Shown: one piece after another, positions 21,027-31,266 of the stretch | Layout: every line of letters begins with the position of its first letter | Position numbering within the stretch: position 1 is the stretch's first letter | DNA from: Immersiella caudata | Taxonomy: Eukaryota > Ascomycota > Sordariomycetes > Sordariales > Lasiosphaeriaceae | Length of the DNA: 64,000 nucleotides | Direction of reading: 5' to 3' | Assembly: GCA_030512335.1 (NCBI GenBank) | Contig: JAULSU010000007.1 | Coordinates: 62,001 to 126,000, forward strand | Translations under genes and position numbers: made by a program | Notes under the pieces: model-generated | Databases searched by the model: none | Seen by the model: the letters and a program-made list of their open reading frames with translations, nothing else | Told to the model about the DNA's origin: nothing

Positions 21027-22097
21027 CTAACCAAAGCCGAAACCGCTTCGCCTCATCGCCAGACCCCGATCCATCCTCCTCGCCCCAGGGCAGCTGACCA
21101 CATGTTCCAAAAACGCATCGCGCGACAGAGCATGCATCGCCAAATCAGCAATGCCGTACAGCGCCGTACAAGCAGCCACTTCTGCCTCCGTCACTTCCTC
21201 CGCCCGAAAGAACCCCCTTACCAGATACCTCAGAAACACACAACCTCTGCAGATAAAACCCCCTTTGTCCCTACCGTCGGACTCCACTGTCTCTGGATCT
21301 TTCAGTAGAATCACTCCGTTCCACACGTACATTACAACCGGGTCTACGCCCTTCCCCTGCTCCTCTCCTCCCGCCATCACCTTCATCCCTTTCATCCCTT
21401 TCATCCCTTTCATCCCTTTCATCCCTTTCATCCCTTTCATCCCTTTCCGATCCACCATCCCCTTCACAGCCCCCTCAGCCATCACATTCCCCTCTGACCC
21501 CTTCCACGAAAACCTCGGCAACGACTTCGATTCCAAACACCCCCAACAACACCTCTCACACGTTGGGAGGAACAGAAACGGACCATAATTCGAGCATGCC
21601 ACGCAGGACTGCGAACGCATCATCTCGTGGACTCGCCCAACGCTATGGCGTCGAATGAAACCCGTAACAGCCATTCCCATCATCGCGCGCCATGCAAAGA
21701 GGATGTTCTCGCGGTAGACCCGATTCGAACGCACAACCGCGTGACACCGGCATGAGACGGCCGAGAGACGAGCGCAGGATTGCATGTCGAGGTGGCTGAG
21801 AATGAGGTTGAAGAGTTCGGTTGGAAGACGATGGAGGGGTGAAATCGGAGACGTCTCTCGGTACGGGAGAGGGAGGTTGGTTGGTTTAGGGAGGAGAGGG
21901 ACGGTGAGTTTTTGGGAGGCGGAGTTTTGGGTTCTGTATGTCCATTTTTGGGCAAAGTCGCTGTCGGTAGGGCGGCGGGCGAGTTTGGAGATGAGGGCTG
22001 ATGGGTCTGGGGGGTTGCTAGGCACCGAAATGACGCCTGGGGTGACGACGTGGCAACTGTCTTTTTGGAGTTGGGGTGCAGTGGTGATTGAACACAT
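21027..22097 (-). CDS. F-box protein with KGM repeat
   Basis: An intronless gene of 356 residues. The F-box (LHRLPTELFNLILSHLDMQS) at about residues 92-130 would bind Skp1 and make the protein a substrate receptor of an SCF ubiquitin ligase. A cysteine cluster (SCVACSNYGPFLFLPTCERC) follows, a feature seen in a group of fungal F-box proteins and possibly zinc-binding. The middle contains seven KGM tripeptides encoded by a perfect 9-bp tandem repeat, likely to vary in length between strains. The substrate is unknown. It converges on the laccase gene with only 76 nt between stops. Confidence 0.8.
   Translation of the reverse strand: MCSITTAPQLQKDSCHVVTPGVISVPSNPPDPSALISKLARRPTDSDFAQKWTYRTQNSASQKLTVPLLPKPTNLPLPYRETSPISPLHRLPTELFNLILSHLDMQSCARLSAVSCRCHAVVRSNRVYRENILFAWRAMMGMAVTGFIRRHSVGRVHEMMRSQSCVACSNYGPFLFLPTCERCCWGCLESKSLPRFSWKGSEGNVMAEGAVKGMVDRKGMKGMKGMKGMKGMKGMKGMKVMAGGEEQGKGVDPVVMYVWNGVILLKDPETVESDGRDKGGFICRGCVFLRYLVRGFFRAEEVTEAEVAACTALYGIADLAMHALSRDAFLEHVVSCPGARRMDRGLAMRRSGFGFG
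21384..21446. repeat. 9-bp minisatellite, 7 perfect copies
   Basis: The unit CATCCCTTT is repeated seven times without interruption inside the F-box gene, on its antisense strand, coding for (KGM)7. Because 9 is a multiple of 3, gain or loss of copies keeps the frame. Confidence 0.95.
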
Positions 22098-22475
22098 TTT
22101 GTTTGTGACGACGCAGAGTGATGGTGACTTGGTGGAGGGGGATAGCGTCTTTATTAGCTCCTGGTGAGAGGGGAAAGGGGGGAAAACCTAAGCCACCAAA
22201 GGTCGTGTGACCAAAGATTGGTTCTTGGACTATGTGATACAAATTACGACTGGACCAATCGCGAAGCTCAAATGACGCATCTGACTGTATCCCCGGATGG
22301 CCAGTTTGTCGCGCAGTCTGAGTCGCACAGATGACCGAAATGGAAGTTTTGTCTGTTTGGGAGAATTCCCTAGACTTGCGACTGGTCCGGGGGCGACCTA
22401 GAAGAGCTACGCAGAGGGAGGTGAGATGAGCTGCTAATAAGTAGCGGCCTGCCGCCCTTGGTTTCTAACTGAAAC
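22098..22475. other. Intergenic, nothing recognised
   Basis: Spacer between the F-box start and the end of the third HET gene, both on the minus strand. It presumably contains the F-box promoter and the HET 3' end. Confidence 0.4.
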
Positions 22476-24449
22476 CTATGAAGCATCCATGATGGCCACC
22501 TCACGTCTCAAGTTGTGGAGCTCGTGCAAGATGCGGGTGTTGCCCGCGTTGCGTGCACTGCTGAAGGCGAACTCCCAGACGTAGTTCCTAGACCCGCCAC
22601 GATTCAGAAGAGTGTGAGCCATGTGCGTTCGCCGATACGCAGCGGTAGCGCATAAGATATCGGCCAAATCACCCAAACCGCGACAAGAACGATCTAGAAG
22701 AACCCCGAAAATGGTGTTGCAATCCATCTCGATGGCTTTCAGCAAGACCAGTTTGCCAATTTGGCAAGTGGTGTGGGACAAAACAAAAGCCGCACCCTCG
22801 TCGTTGCGATCTTCCAGGGCTCCCATCAAAAGCCTATCGACGGTTGACGGGCTGTATTCTGCCACGAGCAACTTGGGAATCTCCTCGTAGCCGCGGCGGA
22901 CCGCGTCGTAGAATATGGTAACGTCGGGCGCTATCGAAAGATGCGAGTGAGTGTGACTGCGTAGCAGTTTCTCCATCTCTTCAAACTCCTTTACATACGA
23001 TAACCCGAGATCTCGGTAGAAGAGATCCAGAGCCTTTTCAATGGCTCCAGCGTGTCCAGAGCTGGCCGCTAGGTAGAGAACGGCGCCAGTGTCGAGAGCT
23101 CCCCATCCAGACGGATCCTGGACCAAACCCACCCCCCTTTGCTTGCGTAAGTTACTGCTCAGGAAGTAACCCATGTCCCGCTCTTCAAGTATATCTTCGC
23201 GCTCTGTGAGAAACGCCGTGACATCAAACGACTGCTGCGGTTGTCGGCCGAGAGAGCCGGGCTTGAAGGAAGCGGAAACGCCGGTCTTCGCTCCCCTCAT
23301 GCGCCGAATTGCAAGTTCCCAGGCAGACAGCTCGTCCAGGGGAGACAGCTTGACGCATTTCAGAAAACCTCGAGTGGCTTCGGGATCAAGATTCTCGATC
23401 GCCCATTGGGCAGCGTCCCGGCGAAGTCGCCCAAAATCCTGAATGAGTTCTGTCAACGTGACGACTGGAATCGTGTACTCCAGACCGCCTTTCACGGTCC
23501 CAAATATGAGGAAACGGGCTGCGTTACGCAAGAAGTCCGGGAACCCTATTTCGTAGTCAGGGGGGAAACTCTTGCGGTCACAAGCGTCGGATGATATGCC
23601 GAGGAGGGCGTAGATCCTGTCTCTGGTATCCGTGGCCTCGCTGGCAGCGAACTTGACCATCAAGGTGCAGAGTTTGCGCTCTTGGCTCCACCACGACTCT
23701 TTTCTCAAGTGACCTGGCATGACATCGAGGACCGCTTGAATGTTCTGTCTTGGCTTGACATCCAACAGGGATGGCACTCGGACGAAAGTCTTTGTCGAGA
23801 CAGACTTCCAGCCGCAAACAGCCACAGCAGCCCGCGCACTGGCCACTTCCTGAATGACCCAGACCCTCTGGAACCATCGCCGTCGAAAGATATCCTCGAA
23901 GGCATGGCGGTATCGATCGAGGAGACCAGAGCTTGGCCAAATATCCCGCCAGAGCTCGAGTGCCATCTTTGGGTTTGCAGAAGAACCGATGTCGTCATGC
24001 ATCTCATTCATCTTGTCGAATGTGAGGGCGATATCGTTGGTAGATGGGCCCAGCCAGACGATGACTTGCTCCGCATTCCTGTAGATGTCCCGCATTTGGC
24101 CGACCTGGTGGCCGCGTTCCTTTTCGTCGTCTTGGTCAATGCATATTGCGTCCACCCAGAGAATTCGATCCCTATCTTCAAGGCGCAAGTGAGTCAACGC
24201 TCTGGAGAGATTCTCGGTGATGCCCAATTGGCAGCCATCGAGCATGATTTCTGCATCCTTGCGAGGGCTGCCCCAATGGTACGACAGAGCCTCGTAGGGA
24301 ACGCCCTCGATTTGATGGAGCCATGTCTCGAAGAGACGGCACTCGATGGGGTCGTTGTGGTAGCCGCGGGTTAGGTGGACGAGACGGATCGCATCCGTCG
24401 CAAGATCGATGCGCTTGTACCGATAAGTCGACGCGCTGGGAGGGGGCAT
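22476..24449 (-). CDS. HET domain protein with repeat-like C-terminus
   Basis: An intronless gene of 657 residues if the Met at 24449 (MPPPSASTYRYKRIDL) is used. The frame is open 51 codons further up to an ATG at 24602, but that part is not HET-like. The HET domain shows YEALSYHWGSP, ILWVDAICIDQ and WFQRVWVIQE. The family's RDRIYALLGI motif follows. The C-terminal third has ankyrin-like helices (GAVLYLAASSGHAGAIEKAL and later repeats), perhaps a ligand-sensing or regulatory part. This is the third HET gene in the window and is not a close copy of the other two. It probably acts in allorecognition or stress-triggered cell death; the trigger is unknown. Confidence 0.87.
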   Translation of the reverse strand: MPPPSASTYRYKRIDLATDAIRLVHLTRGYHNDPIECRLFETWLHQIEGVPYEALSYHWGSPRKDAEIMLDGCQLGITENLSRALTHLRLEDRDRILWVDAICIDQDDEKERGHQVGQMRDIYRNAEQVIVWLGPSTNDIALTFDKMNEMHDDIGSSANPKMALELWRDIWPSSGLLDRYRHAFEDIFRRRWFQRVWVIQEVASARAAVAVCGWKSVSTKTFVRVPSLLDVKPRQNIQAVLDVMPGHLRKESWWSQERKLCTLMVKFAASEATDTRDRIYALLGISSDACDRKSFPPDYEIGFPDFLRNAARFLIFGTVKGGLEYTIPVVTLTELIQDFGRLRRDAAQWAIENLDPEATRGFLKCVKLSPLDELSAWELAIRRMRGAKTGVSASFKPGSLGRQPQQSFDVTAFLTEREDILEERDMGYFLSSNLRKQRGVGLVQDPSGWGALDTGAVLYLAASSGHAGAIEKALDLFYRDLGLSYVKEFEEMEKLLRSHTHSHLSIAPDVTIFYDAVRRGYEEIPKLLVAEYSPSTVDRLLMGALEDRNDEGAAFVLSHTTCQIGKLVLLKAIEMDCNTIFGVLLDRSCRGLGDLADILCATAAYRRTHMAHTLLNRGGSRNYVWEFAFSSARNAGNTRILHELHNLRREVAIMDAS

Positions 24450-25827
24450 TGCGTGAGCAACTGAACGATTTGGGCTTAGGTTCTCCAAGGTCCGGGGCAC
24501 AGTGCTGACAGTGCGACGGCTCAAAGAGTCGAGGATAGGCAGATGATGCGAGAATCTCAATCGCATTAACCAACTAATGCAGAATTTTTGGTCAACTCGC
24601 AATTGAGGGAGAATGGATCATGGTTGTCGGGCTGAAGGAGCTGGCCGCGACGAGTTGCGCCTTCCGCTCAATGAGCAGGGAGGGGTTGCTGCCTGCATTT
24701 GGGTCGAGCATTCAGGCTAACAGTTTTTGGCGTGTACAGTTTGCGTACCGTGCTGTATACTGTGACTAGTGAAGTCGCGACGCATCTGTATCCAGCTTTT
24801 CCTTGTGCAAAGGGGACCTCCTGTGTGTCCAGCGAGATGCCGGTCAGAATTGCATAAAACTGATGGGAAGCCCATATATCAGTAGCAATTGGGGCATTCG
24901 GGCAGAGGGGCGGCAGGCGTGGAATATCGGTGTCCGGCGTGGAAGGCGCAGTCCGTATTTTCCCCCACGTTGCTCGGCATTTCAGGGCAGGCCACAGGCC
25001 CTGAAATGTTTCCCTCCATCAAGCATCTTTCACAAGTCTTTCACCACTCACACGGAGGAAACGAATTCGACCACCCATAACCCACGCGGGAGCGAGGCGT
25101 TGTTAAAACGCAAGAAGGCATTCGAACGATCCTTTCACACCCTCTAACTAGACAAGCTGGACCTAATGGGAATGTAAGAAGGTGCGGGCTACTCCAGGCT
25201 GACGGGTTCAAGAAGAGATTGCAACTCATTTTCCCCACCACAGATCCCCGGAACTCTACCAGGGTGCGCCATGCTGGTCAGATTTCAGTCCCCTATGGTG
25301 TCGGGGCAAGCCGTACAGTGCCATCAGAGTTCTAGAGTCCGAATCATCAACCGAGGACCAATTCCAAATCCGAGCGCTGCATGATTACCAACCCACAGCC
25401 CTGCCGGTACAACTCAACTCCGTGACTCCGCTGTGCCTTACGCTTGCGTCAATAAGTGTGCATCATCCGACTCTGGTTTGCATCTGGATGTAGGTGAGAT
25501 GTAAGGTTCTCGAAAGTCCCCAACACGTCTCTCGCGCAGCCCCGACTGTCAGTGAAGTTGTGGTCTGGCTTGCTTACAAGCTTTCGTTAGAGTGAACCGC
25601 GGTCGCAGAATCCTACGCTGCAGTGTTCCAAATGGATGACCGGGTTACCGCGGAGGTCGGACGGCTCGGAGTCGGAGGGACGGGGGGAAGTGAAGGTGCC
25701 ATTGGAATGCCTCCAACTTGGGGTGGGCATTGGATGTCGAGGTATAAAACCATCCTCTTCCTCCGGGCGTGTGCATTCACTCAGGCTGTCACTATGAGGA
25801 TTCCCCCACCTTGTTCCACATTACAAG
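24450..25827. other. Intergenic, no gene seen
   Basis: A divergent spacer of 1.4 kb between the third HET gene and the metallo-beta-lactamase-fold gene. Short frames at 24803-25241 have no protein-like features. A TATA box lies at 25743. Confidence 0.45.
25743..25748 (+). promoter_or_regulatory. TATA box of MBL-fold gene
   Basis: TATAAA lies 85 nt upstream of the ATG at 25828, a typical position for a fungal core promoter. Confidence 0.45.
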
Positions 25828-26979
25828 ATGCATCTCACCACAGCACTCCTCCTCAGACTCGGAGTCCCGACGACTCTTGCCCGCAAGGACTTCGATGTCC
25901 CGCCCGGAGCCATAGCCAAGGTCAGCATCATCGATTCCACCCTCCGAATGAATAGACTGGCAGCCAGCGTCTTCTTGACCCCTGCACTCGAAGGCTTCGA
26001 CGAGTTTCCTCCATCGCCAGATTGGTCGTTCCTTATTGAAAGCTCCACGGGAAGGAAAGCTGTGTTTGATCTCGGTGTCCCGACCGATGAGAACTCGTAT
26101 TCACCCGCCGTCTTGCGGCAGATCGAGGACCTTGGCTTCGATTTCACCGTTGAGAAGGACGTAGCCGACATCCTCAAGGAGGGTGGCGTCAAGTTGACCG
26201 AGGTGGAGAGCATTATCTGGAGCCATTACCACTTTGACCACATCGGCGACGTCGCTACTTTTCCGCCGACCACCGAGATCGTCGTCGGGCCTGGCTTTAG
26301 CAATGCCTACCTCCCTGGATATCCCACCAACCCCAATTCCACATTGATGGATCGCTACTTCGAGAACCGCACACTCCGTGAGGTCGAGTTCATCACCCCC
26401 CTTAGAGCCGGCGCTTTCTCCGCCTTCGACTTCTTCGGCGACGGCTCCTTCTTTCTTCTCGACACCCCAGGTCATACAACGGGCCACCTCGGCGGTCTCG
26501 CGCGCACCACTACCAACCCGGACACCTTCATCTTCATGGGCGGGGATTTATGCCACCACAGCGCACAGCTGCGCCCTTCCCCTGAAAAGCCCATCCCCTC
26601 CGACATCCACTTCCACCTCCACGACCACAATCCCCCAGCACACTCAAGAGCATACCAATGCCCCGGCGCCGTCACAAAGGCCGAACTCGAACACCTCAAC
26701 ACCAAACGCGGCAGAAAACCAGATCGGCCCTTCTTCGATCCCGTCCTGGTAGAAAACTTCACCCAAGCGGTAGATACCATCGGTAAGACGCAACCGGCCG
26801 ACGTAGCTGATAATGTGTGGTTCGTTATGGCGCATGACTCTCATATCCTAGGCATCGCCGACTTCTTCCCGAAGAGCGCGAACCAATGGAAGAAGAAAGG
26901 CTGGGCTGAGAAGGTGCACTGGAAGTTCCTAAAGGATTTGTTGCCTGCCGTCGAGGTGGATAGGGAGGCTGGAAAGTGA
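25828..26979 (+). CDS. Metallo-beta-lactamase-fold hydrolase
   Basis: An intronless gene of 383 residues. The metal site HYHFDHIGD (His133, His135, Asp137, His138) is intact, followed by TPGHTTGHLGG for the next His and GGDLCHH for the bridging Asp. The architecture fits the lactonase-like branch of the superfamily, which opens lactones or hydrolyses thioesters and similar bonds; the substrate here is unknown. The first 20 residues (MHLTTALLLRLGVPTTLARK) could be a weak signal peptide or simply the start of the fold. It is the first of three same-strand metabolic genes, but the 560-nt spacer shows they are separately transcribed. Confidence 0.85.
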   Translation: MHLTTALLLRLGVPTTLARKDFDVPPGAIAKVSIIDSTLRMNRLAASVFLTPALEGFDEFPPSPDWSFLIESSTGRKAVFDLGVPTDENSYSPAVLRQIEDLGFDFTVEKDVADILKEGGVKLTEVESIIWSHYHFDHIGDVATFPPTTEIVVGPGFSNAYLPGYPTNPNSTLMDRYFENRTLREVEFITPLRAGAFSAFDFFGDGSFFLLDTPGHTTGHLGGLARTTTNPDTFIFMGGDLCHHSAQLRPSPEKPIPSDIHFHLHDHNPPAHSRAYQCPGAVTKAELEHLNTKRGRKPDRPFFDPVLVENFTQAVDTIGKTQPADVADNVWFVMAHDSHILGIADFFPKSANQWKKKGWAEKVHWKFLKDLLPAVEVDREAGK

Positions 26980-27540
26980 CACTATCCAATACTAGTTTTG
27001 TTGTTAGCCTAATACATCTGCTTACCATGTTTGTATTCATTCCTATCTCGGCCTGTGTGTACTTCTTGAGGAGCTATGGCAGGGGATTTTGCGTTATTTA
27101 TTTGTTGAACACGACGCCCTGATAGGTCCTTTCTAGCCCGTCGTAGCTTGCTAGGAGGCCCTGTCTGATCTTTGATTAGGTATTAATCTAACAAAAACAC
27201 CAGGCTTGGATAGTAGATTTCTGTACCGGAGACTCCCGATTGTGCTGGCGGGGCCTGCCGATACGAAGGCCGGGTGGCTCCGCTATCGAGTGCGGAGAAG
27301 ATAACACGATGCAACACCGTCTTTCATTCTTTACCTAGTCTCTGTGATATAGTAACACGGGCGAATGAAGATCGTAGTCCGTTAGCTGGTGTATATCAAT
27401 CGCTTCGGTTCCATTCCCAGTGCCCGATTCAATCCAGTAGTACAGATTCCATTTCTGCGGCGAACTCTTGCTCCCCAGTTCGCCCCCAATAGTGATCCCT
27501 TTGCAACTTCTCCCAGACCACACCCCCTCCAAACACCAAA
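26980..27540. other. Intergenic, nothing recognised
   Basis: Spacer holding the 3' end of the MBL-fold gene and the promoter of the dioxygenase gene. The last 40 nt before the ATG are pyrimidine-rich, as is common near fungal start sites. Confidence 0.4.
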
Positions 27541-28644
27541 ATGTCCACCACTACCACCTCCTCCCCAACAACCCTCTGGCTGGCCACCGGCAACGGCCCC
27601 ATCTCCCGCCCCATACTCCCCCATCCTCCCCGCGACGCCCTCCCCTCCGAAATCCCCCTCATCGACATATCCCCCATCTTATCCCCTTCCCTCTCCGCCC
27701 GCCAATCTGTCGCCACCCAAATCCGCCACGCCGCCACAACCTCCGGCTTCTTCTACATGACCGGCCACGGCATCCCCACCCCCGTCACCGAAGCCGCGCG
27801 CCGCGCCTCGCTAGATTTCTTCCGCCAGGACAATGATACCAAGAAAAAGGTACATACTAGCCTATCAGAGCACCACAAGTATAAAGTCGGCTGGAAGGGA
27901 AACCAAGAGCTGCAGATAAATCCCTTTGAAAGTCGCGATCAGCGCGAAAGCTTCAGCTGGAGGTACGACGCGCGGTACGACCCCTCGGTGGAAGACACCG
28001 ATAAAATACCCGAGGAGGTAGCGGCGTTTCTGAAGACGGATTCAGACGGCTTTCCGTGGAGCAAGACGGGTGATGTGCCGCATTTTGAGAAAGCGGTGGT
28101 CGAGTGTTGGCAGGCCGTGTTGGAATTAGGGAGAGCGCTGGTGAGGAATATGGCGCTCGCTTTGGGATTGCAGGAGACGGCGTGGGATGAAAAGTTTGCG
28201 TATCCTGATGCGGCGGTTGCGCTGAATTGGTATCCTACCCAGAAGCCGGGGAGCGGGGAGAAGGATGTGTCGATTGGGTCGCATACGGATTTCCAGCTGT
28301 TTACAATACTGTGGCAGGATGAGGTGGGGGGTTTGCAGGTGCTGGATCGGGAGGGACGGTGGTTGAGGGCACGGCCGATGGAAGGGACGTTTGTGGTGAA
28401 TTTTGGGGATTACATGCAGAGGATTACGAATGATCGGTTTTTGAGCACGGTGCATCGGGTGCAGAATCGGAGTGGGAAGGAGAGGTTGAGCATGGCGTTT
28501 TTCTTTGGGTTTAATTTGAATGAGAGCTGCGGGGTGTTGGATACGTGTGTGGAGGAGGGCGAGGAGATGAAGTATGAGGAGGTGAGTTGCTTTGAGTGGA
28601 CGCAAAGGAGGTTGAAGGCGATGCATCAAGCCAAGGTTGAATGA
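27541..28644 (+). CDS. 2-oxoglutarate/Fe(II) dioxygenase, isopenicillin-N-synthase-like
   Basis: An intronless gene of 367 residues. The N-terminal DIOX_N part shows IPLIDISPIL and SGFFYMTGHGIP (about 38-80). The catalytic jelly-roll carries His248 and Asp250 in SHTDFQ and the distal His305 in STVHRV. RLS (315-317) is the 2-oxoglutarate-binding Arg-x-Ser. All residues required for iron and cosubstrate binding are present, so it should be active. Such enzymes hydroxylate, desaturate or ring-close small molecules, often in secondary metabolism; the substrate cannot be read from sequence. There is no targeting signal. Neighbours are an MBL-fold hydrolase and a DapA-family aldolase on the same strand. 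Confidence 0.9.
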   Translation: MSTTTTSSPTTLWLATGNGPISRPILPHPPRDALPSEIPLIDISPILSPSLSARQSVATQIRHAATTSGFFYMTGHGIPTPVTEAARRASLDFFRQDNDTKKKVHTSLSEHHKYKVGWKGNQELQINPFESRDQRESFSWRYDARYDPSVEDTDKIPEEVAAFLKTDSDGFPWSKTGDVPHFEKAVVECWQAVLELGRALVRNMALALGLQETAWDEKFAYPDAAVALNWYPTQKPGSGEKDVSIGSHTDFQLFTILWQDEVGGLQVLDREGRWLRARPMEGTFVVNFGDYMQRITNDRFLSTVHRVQNRSGKERLSMAFFFGFNLNESCGVLDTCVEEGEEMKYEEVSCFEWTQRRLKAMHQAKVE

Positions 28645-28949
28645 TGGGTGTTGCTCAGGGGAAGAAAACAATGGGCCCGAACCGGAGTGCATCCTGAGAT
28701 TGTTAGGTAAATCCCATAATTCTACCGCTCCTTCCCGTTGGGTTGAACCAGTGGCAACTTTGTGACCAGCCCGTGTGGGCCCTCGGCCTATAAATGCGCG
28801 AGCCGTTCGGCCGTTGCAACCCCGAGCTCACCCCGCAGAACCCCGCGACACAACCTCAGTTGTATCACGTCACGCCCGTTGTACCGACCTCAACAAAATC
28901 CAATCTCAACCCCAAGCATCACCTCCCGCCGCGCTTCAGTGCCCCCAAA
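28645..28949. other. Intergenic, promoter of aldolase gene
   Basis: A 305-nt spacer. It contains TATAAA at 28789-28794 and a pyrimidine-rich leader before the ATG at 28950. Confidence 0.45.
28789..28794 (+). promoter_or_regulatory. TATA box of DapA-family gene
   Basis: TATAAA lies 161 nt upstream of the chosen ATG, allowing a leader of roughly 100-130 nt. A clear match to the consensus. Confidence 0.45.
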
Positions 28950-29999
28950 ATGACGACCCCCATCCCCCCAAAGGGCGTTTTCGTCCCCTCTCCCACGTTC
29001 TTCCTCCCTCTTTCCTCATCCTCATCCTCTTCAACACCGTACCAACCGACCGTCGACATTGCCACCCAAGTCGCCTACTCCGTGTTCCTCGCACGCTCCG
29101 GCATCACGGGCATCGTCCTCCTTGGTTCCACTGGCGAAGCAATCCACCTGTCCTCATCTGAGCGCATTGATCTTGTCGCCAGCGTGCGTAAGGGTCTCGA
29201 CGATGCCGGCTTCCCGGGGTATCCACTCATGGCAGGGGTGTTGACATCGGGTGGCATCGAAGAGACGCTGCAGTGGCTGAGGGAATATGCCGATGCGGGC
29301 GCACTGTGGGGGCTGGTGTTGGCGCCGGGGTATTTCGGGGCGGGTGTGGGACAAGAGGGCCTCAAGGAGTGGTATGAGACGGTGGCCGATAGGAGTCCGA
29401 TTCCCATTTTGGTGTACAACTATCCCGGGGTGACCAATGGGGTGACGGTGCTGCCGGAGACATATACTGCGTTGGCGAGGAATGAGAAGATTGTGGGGTG
29501 CAAGATGTGAGTATACCCGGACCGGGGTGAAAAGGAGGGCGATTGACTCTTGGCTAGGTCCCACGGGAATGTCTCGCACCATGTGCAGGTGTCGCTGGAC
29601 CCAGAGATTGATCATGACAAGTTTCGAGTCTACAGCGGGTTCGGACAGCAGTTGGGACCGATTGTACAATTCGGCGCTGCGGGTGTCATCGACGGACTGT
29701 CTGCGTTCTTCCCGCGTACCGTGGTCCGACTATTCTCGCTTGTCGAGAAGACGGAGCAAGACGAGGCAACAAAGAAGGAGATTCTGTGGTTGCAATATGT
29801 GGTCAGTCGGGCCGAGGAGTTCATCGTGCGGTACGGCATCTTGGGTATCAGAGAGGGCGTTTACCGTGCGGCGGGATATGGCAATCAAGAAGGCGGGAGG
29901 ATGCCGCTCCGAGGCGGGTTGACAGAAGCCGATTGGGAGAAGGGGAGAAAGCTCTTCTTGGAAGGCATTGAAGCAACGGAGGAGGCACTGAAAGGCTAG
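28950..29999 (+). CDS. DapA-family aldolase/lyase
   Basis: Exons 28950-29506 and 29558-29999 (a 51-nt intron with GTGAGT and TAG) give 332 residues, typical for the dihydrodipicolinate synthase family. The TIM barrel shows GSTGEAIHLS near the start, VYNYPGVTNG with the catalytic Tyr, and the Schiff-base Lys185 in GCKMSHGN; the intron splits the codon just after this Lys. Fungi make lysine by the aminoadipate route, so this is not a lysine enzyme. Fungal members are usually aldolases for keto-acids such as deoxy-hexulosonate or hydroxy-oxoglutarate. The exact substrate is open. The start was chosen at MTTPIPPKGVFVPSP because the upstream frame overlaps the TATA region. Confidence 0.88.
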
Positions 30000-30927
30000 C
30001 TCTATGATACTCGGCTGGGTAGGTCGGGGAGCGATGTTGCCGCCCTGCTTCAATGAAAGATATTGCGTTACAATACCAGAGCTCGTTTGTTGGACAAAGC
30101 GACTTGTGCTCCGGGTTTCCAATTAGCTGTTGGTTTGGTGAGACACATTGACCACGGCTGTCGGAAGAACAATGCAACAGGGGCGGGGAGTGTTTGAGCA
30201 AAAGATTACTGGAGATGACCACCGGCTCGATTCTAAAAGGGCTGAGACAAAGGCATTGACAGCGACATGAATCCAGAACCCTCATTTGTTAGTGCTGTTT
30301 ATCCTCGCTGGAAGTAGCAAAACAGGTTGTCTGCAACTAGAGGCTGTTTCATTTTCCAAAGCATGGAAGTCGCCTTCAGGTGGTCCTTCCCGGTTTCTCA
30401 AAATCTCCCAACACTGACGTCCACCTCAGCGTGTTGCGAAGAAGGCACACATTGGCCACTTCCAACCGCCACTGCCGCTCTTCCCCAACTTTAATCCGAA
30501 AACCCGGGCAAACCTGAGCAAGTCCCTTATCTGATAACGGCCCGGTCATACGACCGCCTGTTGCGATTAGCCGCCACATGCTGCCATGAAGGGAAGGAGC
30601 ACACGGCCATCTCGACGCGCATTTGCAGCCGTCCGGGTCCCGAGCCCGCAGTGGAAGAGTCGCAACCGTCGATGAACTTGTCACAACTGCGCATCATTTG
30701 GCGTCCCTAGAACACTTGACCTTCTACCCGCCACGCCCTCACACCTACAAAAACCGATCTCCACGACTTGATAGCAACACTTCAACACTCCTAGCAACAT
30801 CCTCACCATCGTCTACCAAACATCAATGAAGACCTCGAAGCCTCTTCCACACCGCCCAAAGTACGCATTACCATGCCGATTCTTTGGCTCCTAAGCCACA
30901 AACTAACAACGGCAGTCCCTAGCAATC
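30000..30927. other. Intergenic, no gene seen
   Basis: A spacer of 0.93 kb. An ATG at 30826 followed by a GTACGC donor at 30861 and a CTAAC-CAG acceptor at 30915 looks like a first exon and intron of the next gene, but it joins in the wrong frame. Confidence 0.4.
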
Positions 30928-31266
30928 ACGAAGTTCAGCCTTCCCTCCATCTTGATCACCGCCGTCGTAGGCCTCGTCGCGACCGTCCATTGCGCACCCA
31001 TAACTCTCCAGTCTAGCGCCGAAGGCGCCCATCCCATCCTCCACAAGCGCATCAACGACTGCACGGGCTCCTCCATCAACGAGGGCTTCCAAGGCTGGGC
31101 ACCGGGCGTCAATTGCCGACAAATCTACTACAATATCGTCGGGAGCGGATCATGGACCATCAATGCAATGTCCGAGCGCCAGTTGGTATCATATGGGCGT
31201 TGCGCATTCACTGTCACGAATGACAACCAGAGCGGCCACCACAAAAACACACCCGCCGCAAAGTGA
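30928..31266 (+). pseudogene. Hce2/Ecp2-like secreted protein, start and end damaged
   Basis: The frame from 30928 reads KFSLPSILITAVVGLVATVH as a typical signal peptide, then a mature part with four cysteines whose spacing and RQLVSYGRCAF block resemble the Hce2 domain (homologues of the Ecp2 effector, secreted proteins of fungi that interact with plants or other fungi). The position expected for the start codon reads ACG at 30928-30930, one base from ATG. After the YGRCAF block the frame runs into TGA at 31264-31266 without the rest of the domain, and no convincing downstream exon was found. Either the gene is a relic, or it starts in an exon I could not join. The domain call rests on motif memory. 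Confidence 0.5.

Noticed and set aside
24450..24602. 51-codon upstream extension of the third HET gene.
   Set aside because: It has no conservation-like pattern; the Met at 24449 opens the domain in the usual place.
30826..30927. ATG with a first intron for the Hce2-like gene.
   Set aside because: The donor and acceptor exist but the join is in phase 2 and runs into a stop, so it does not give the secreted frame.
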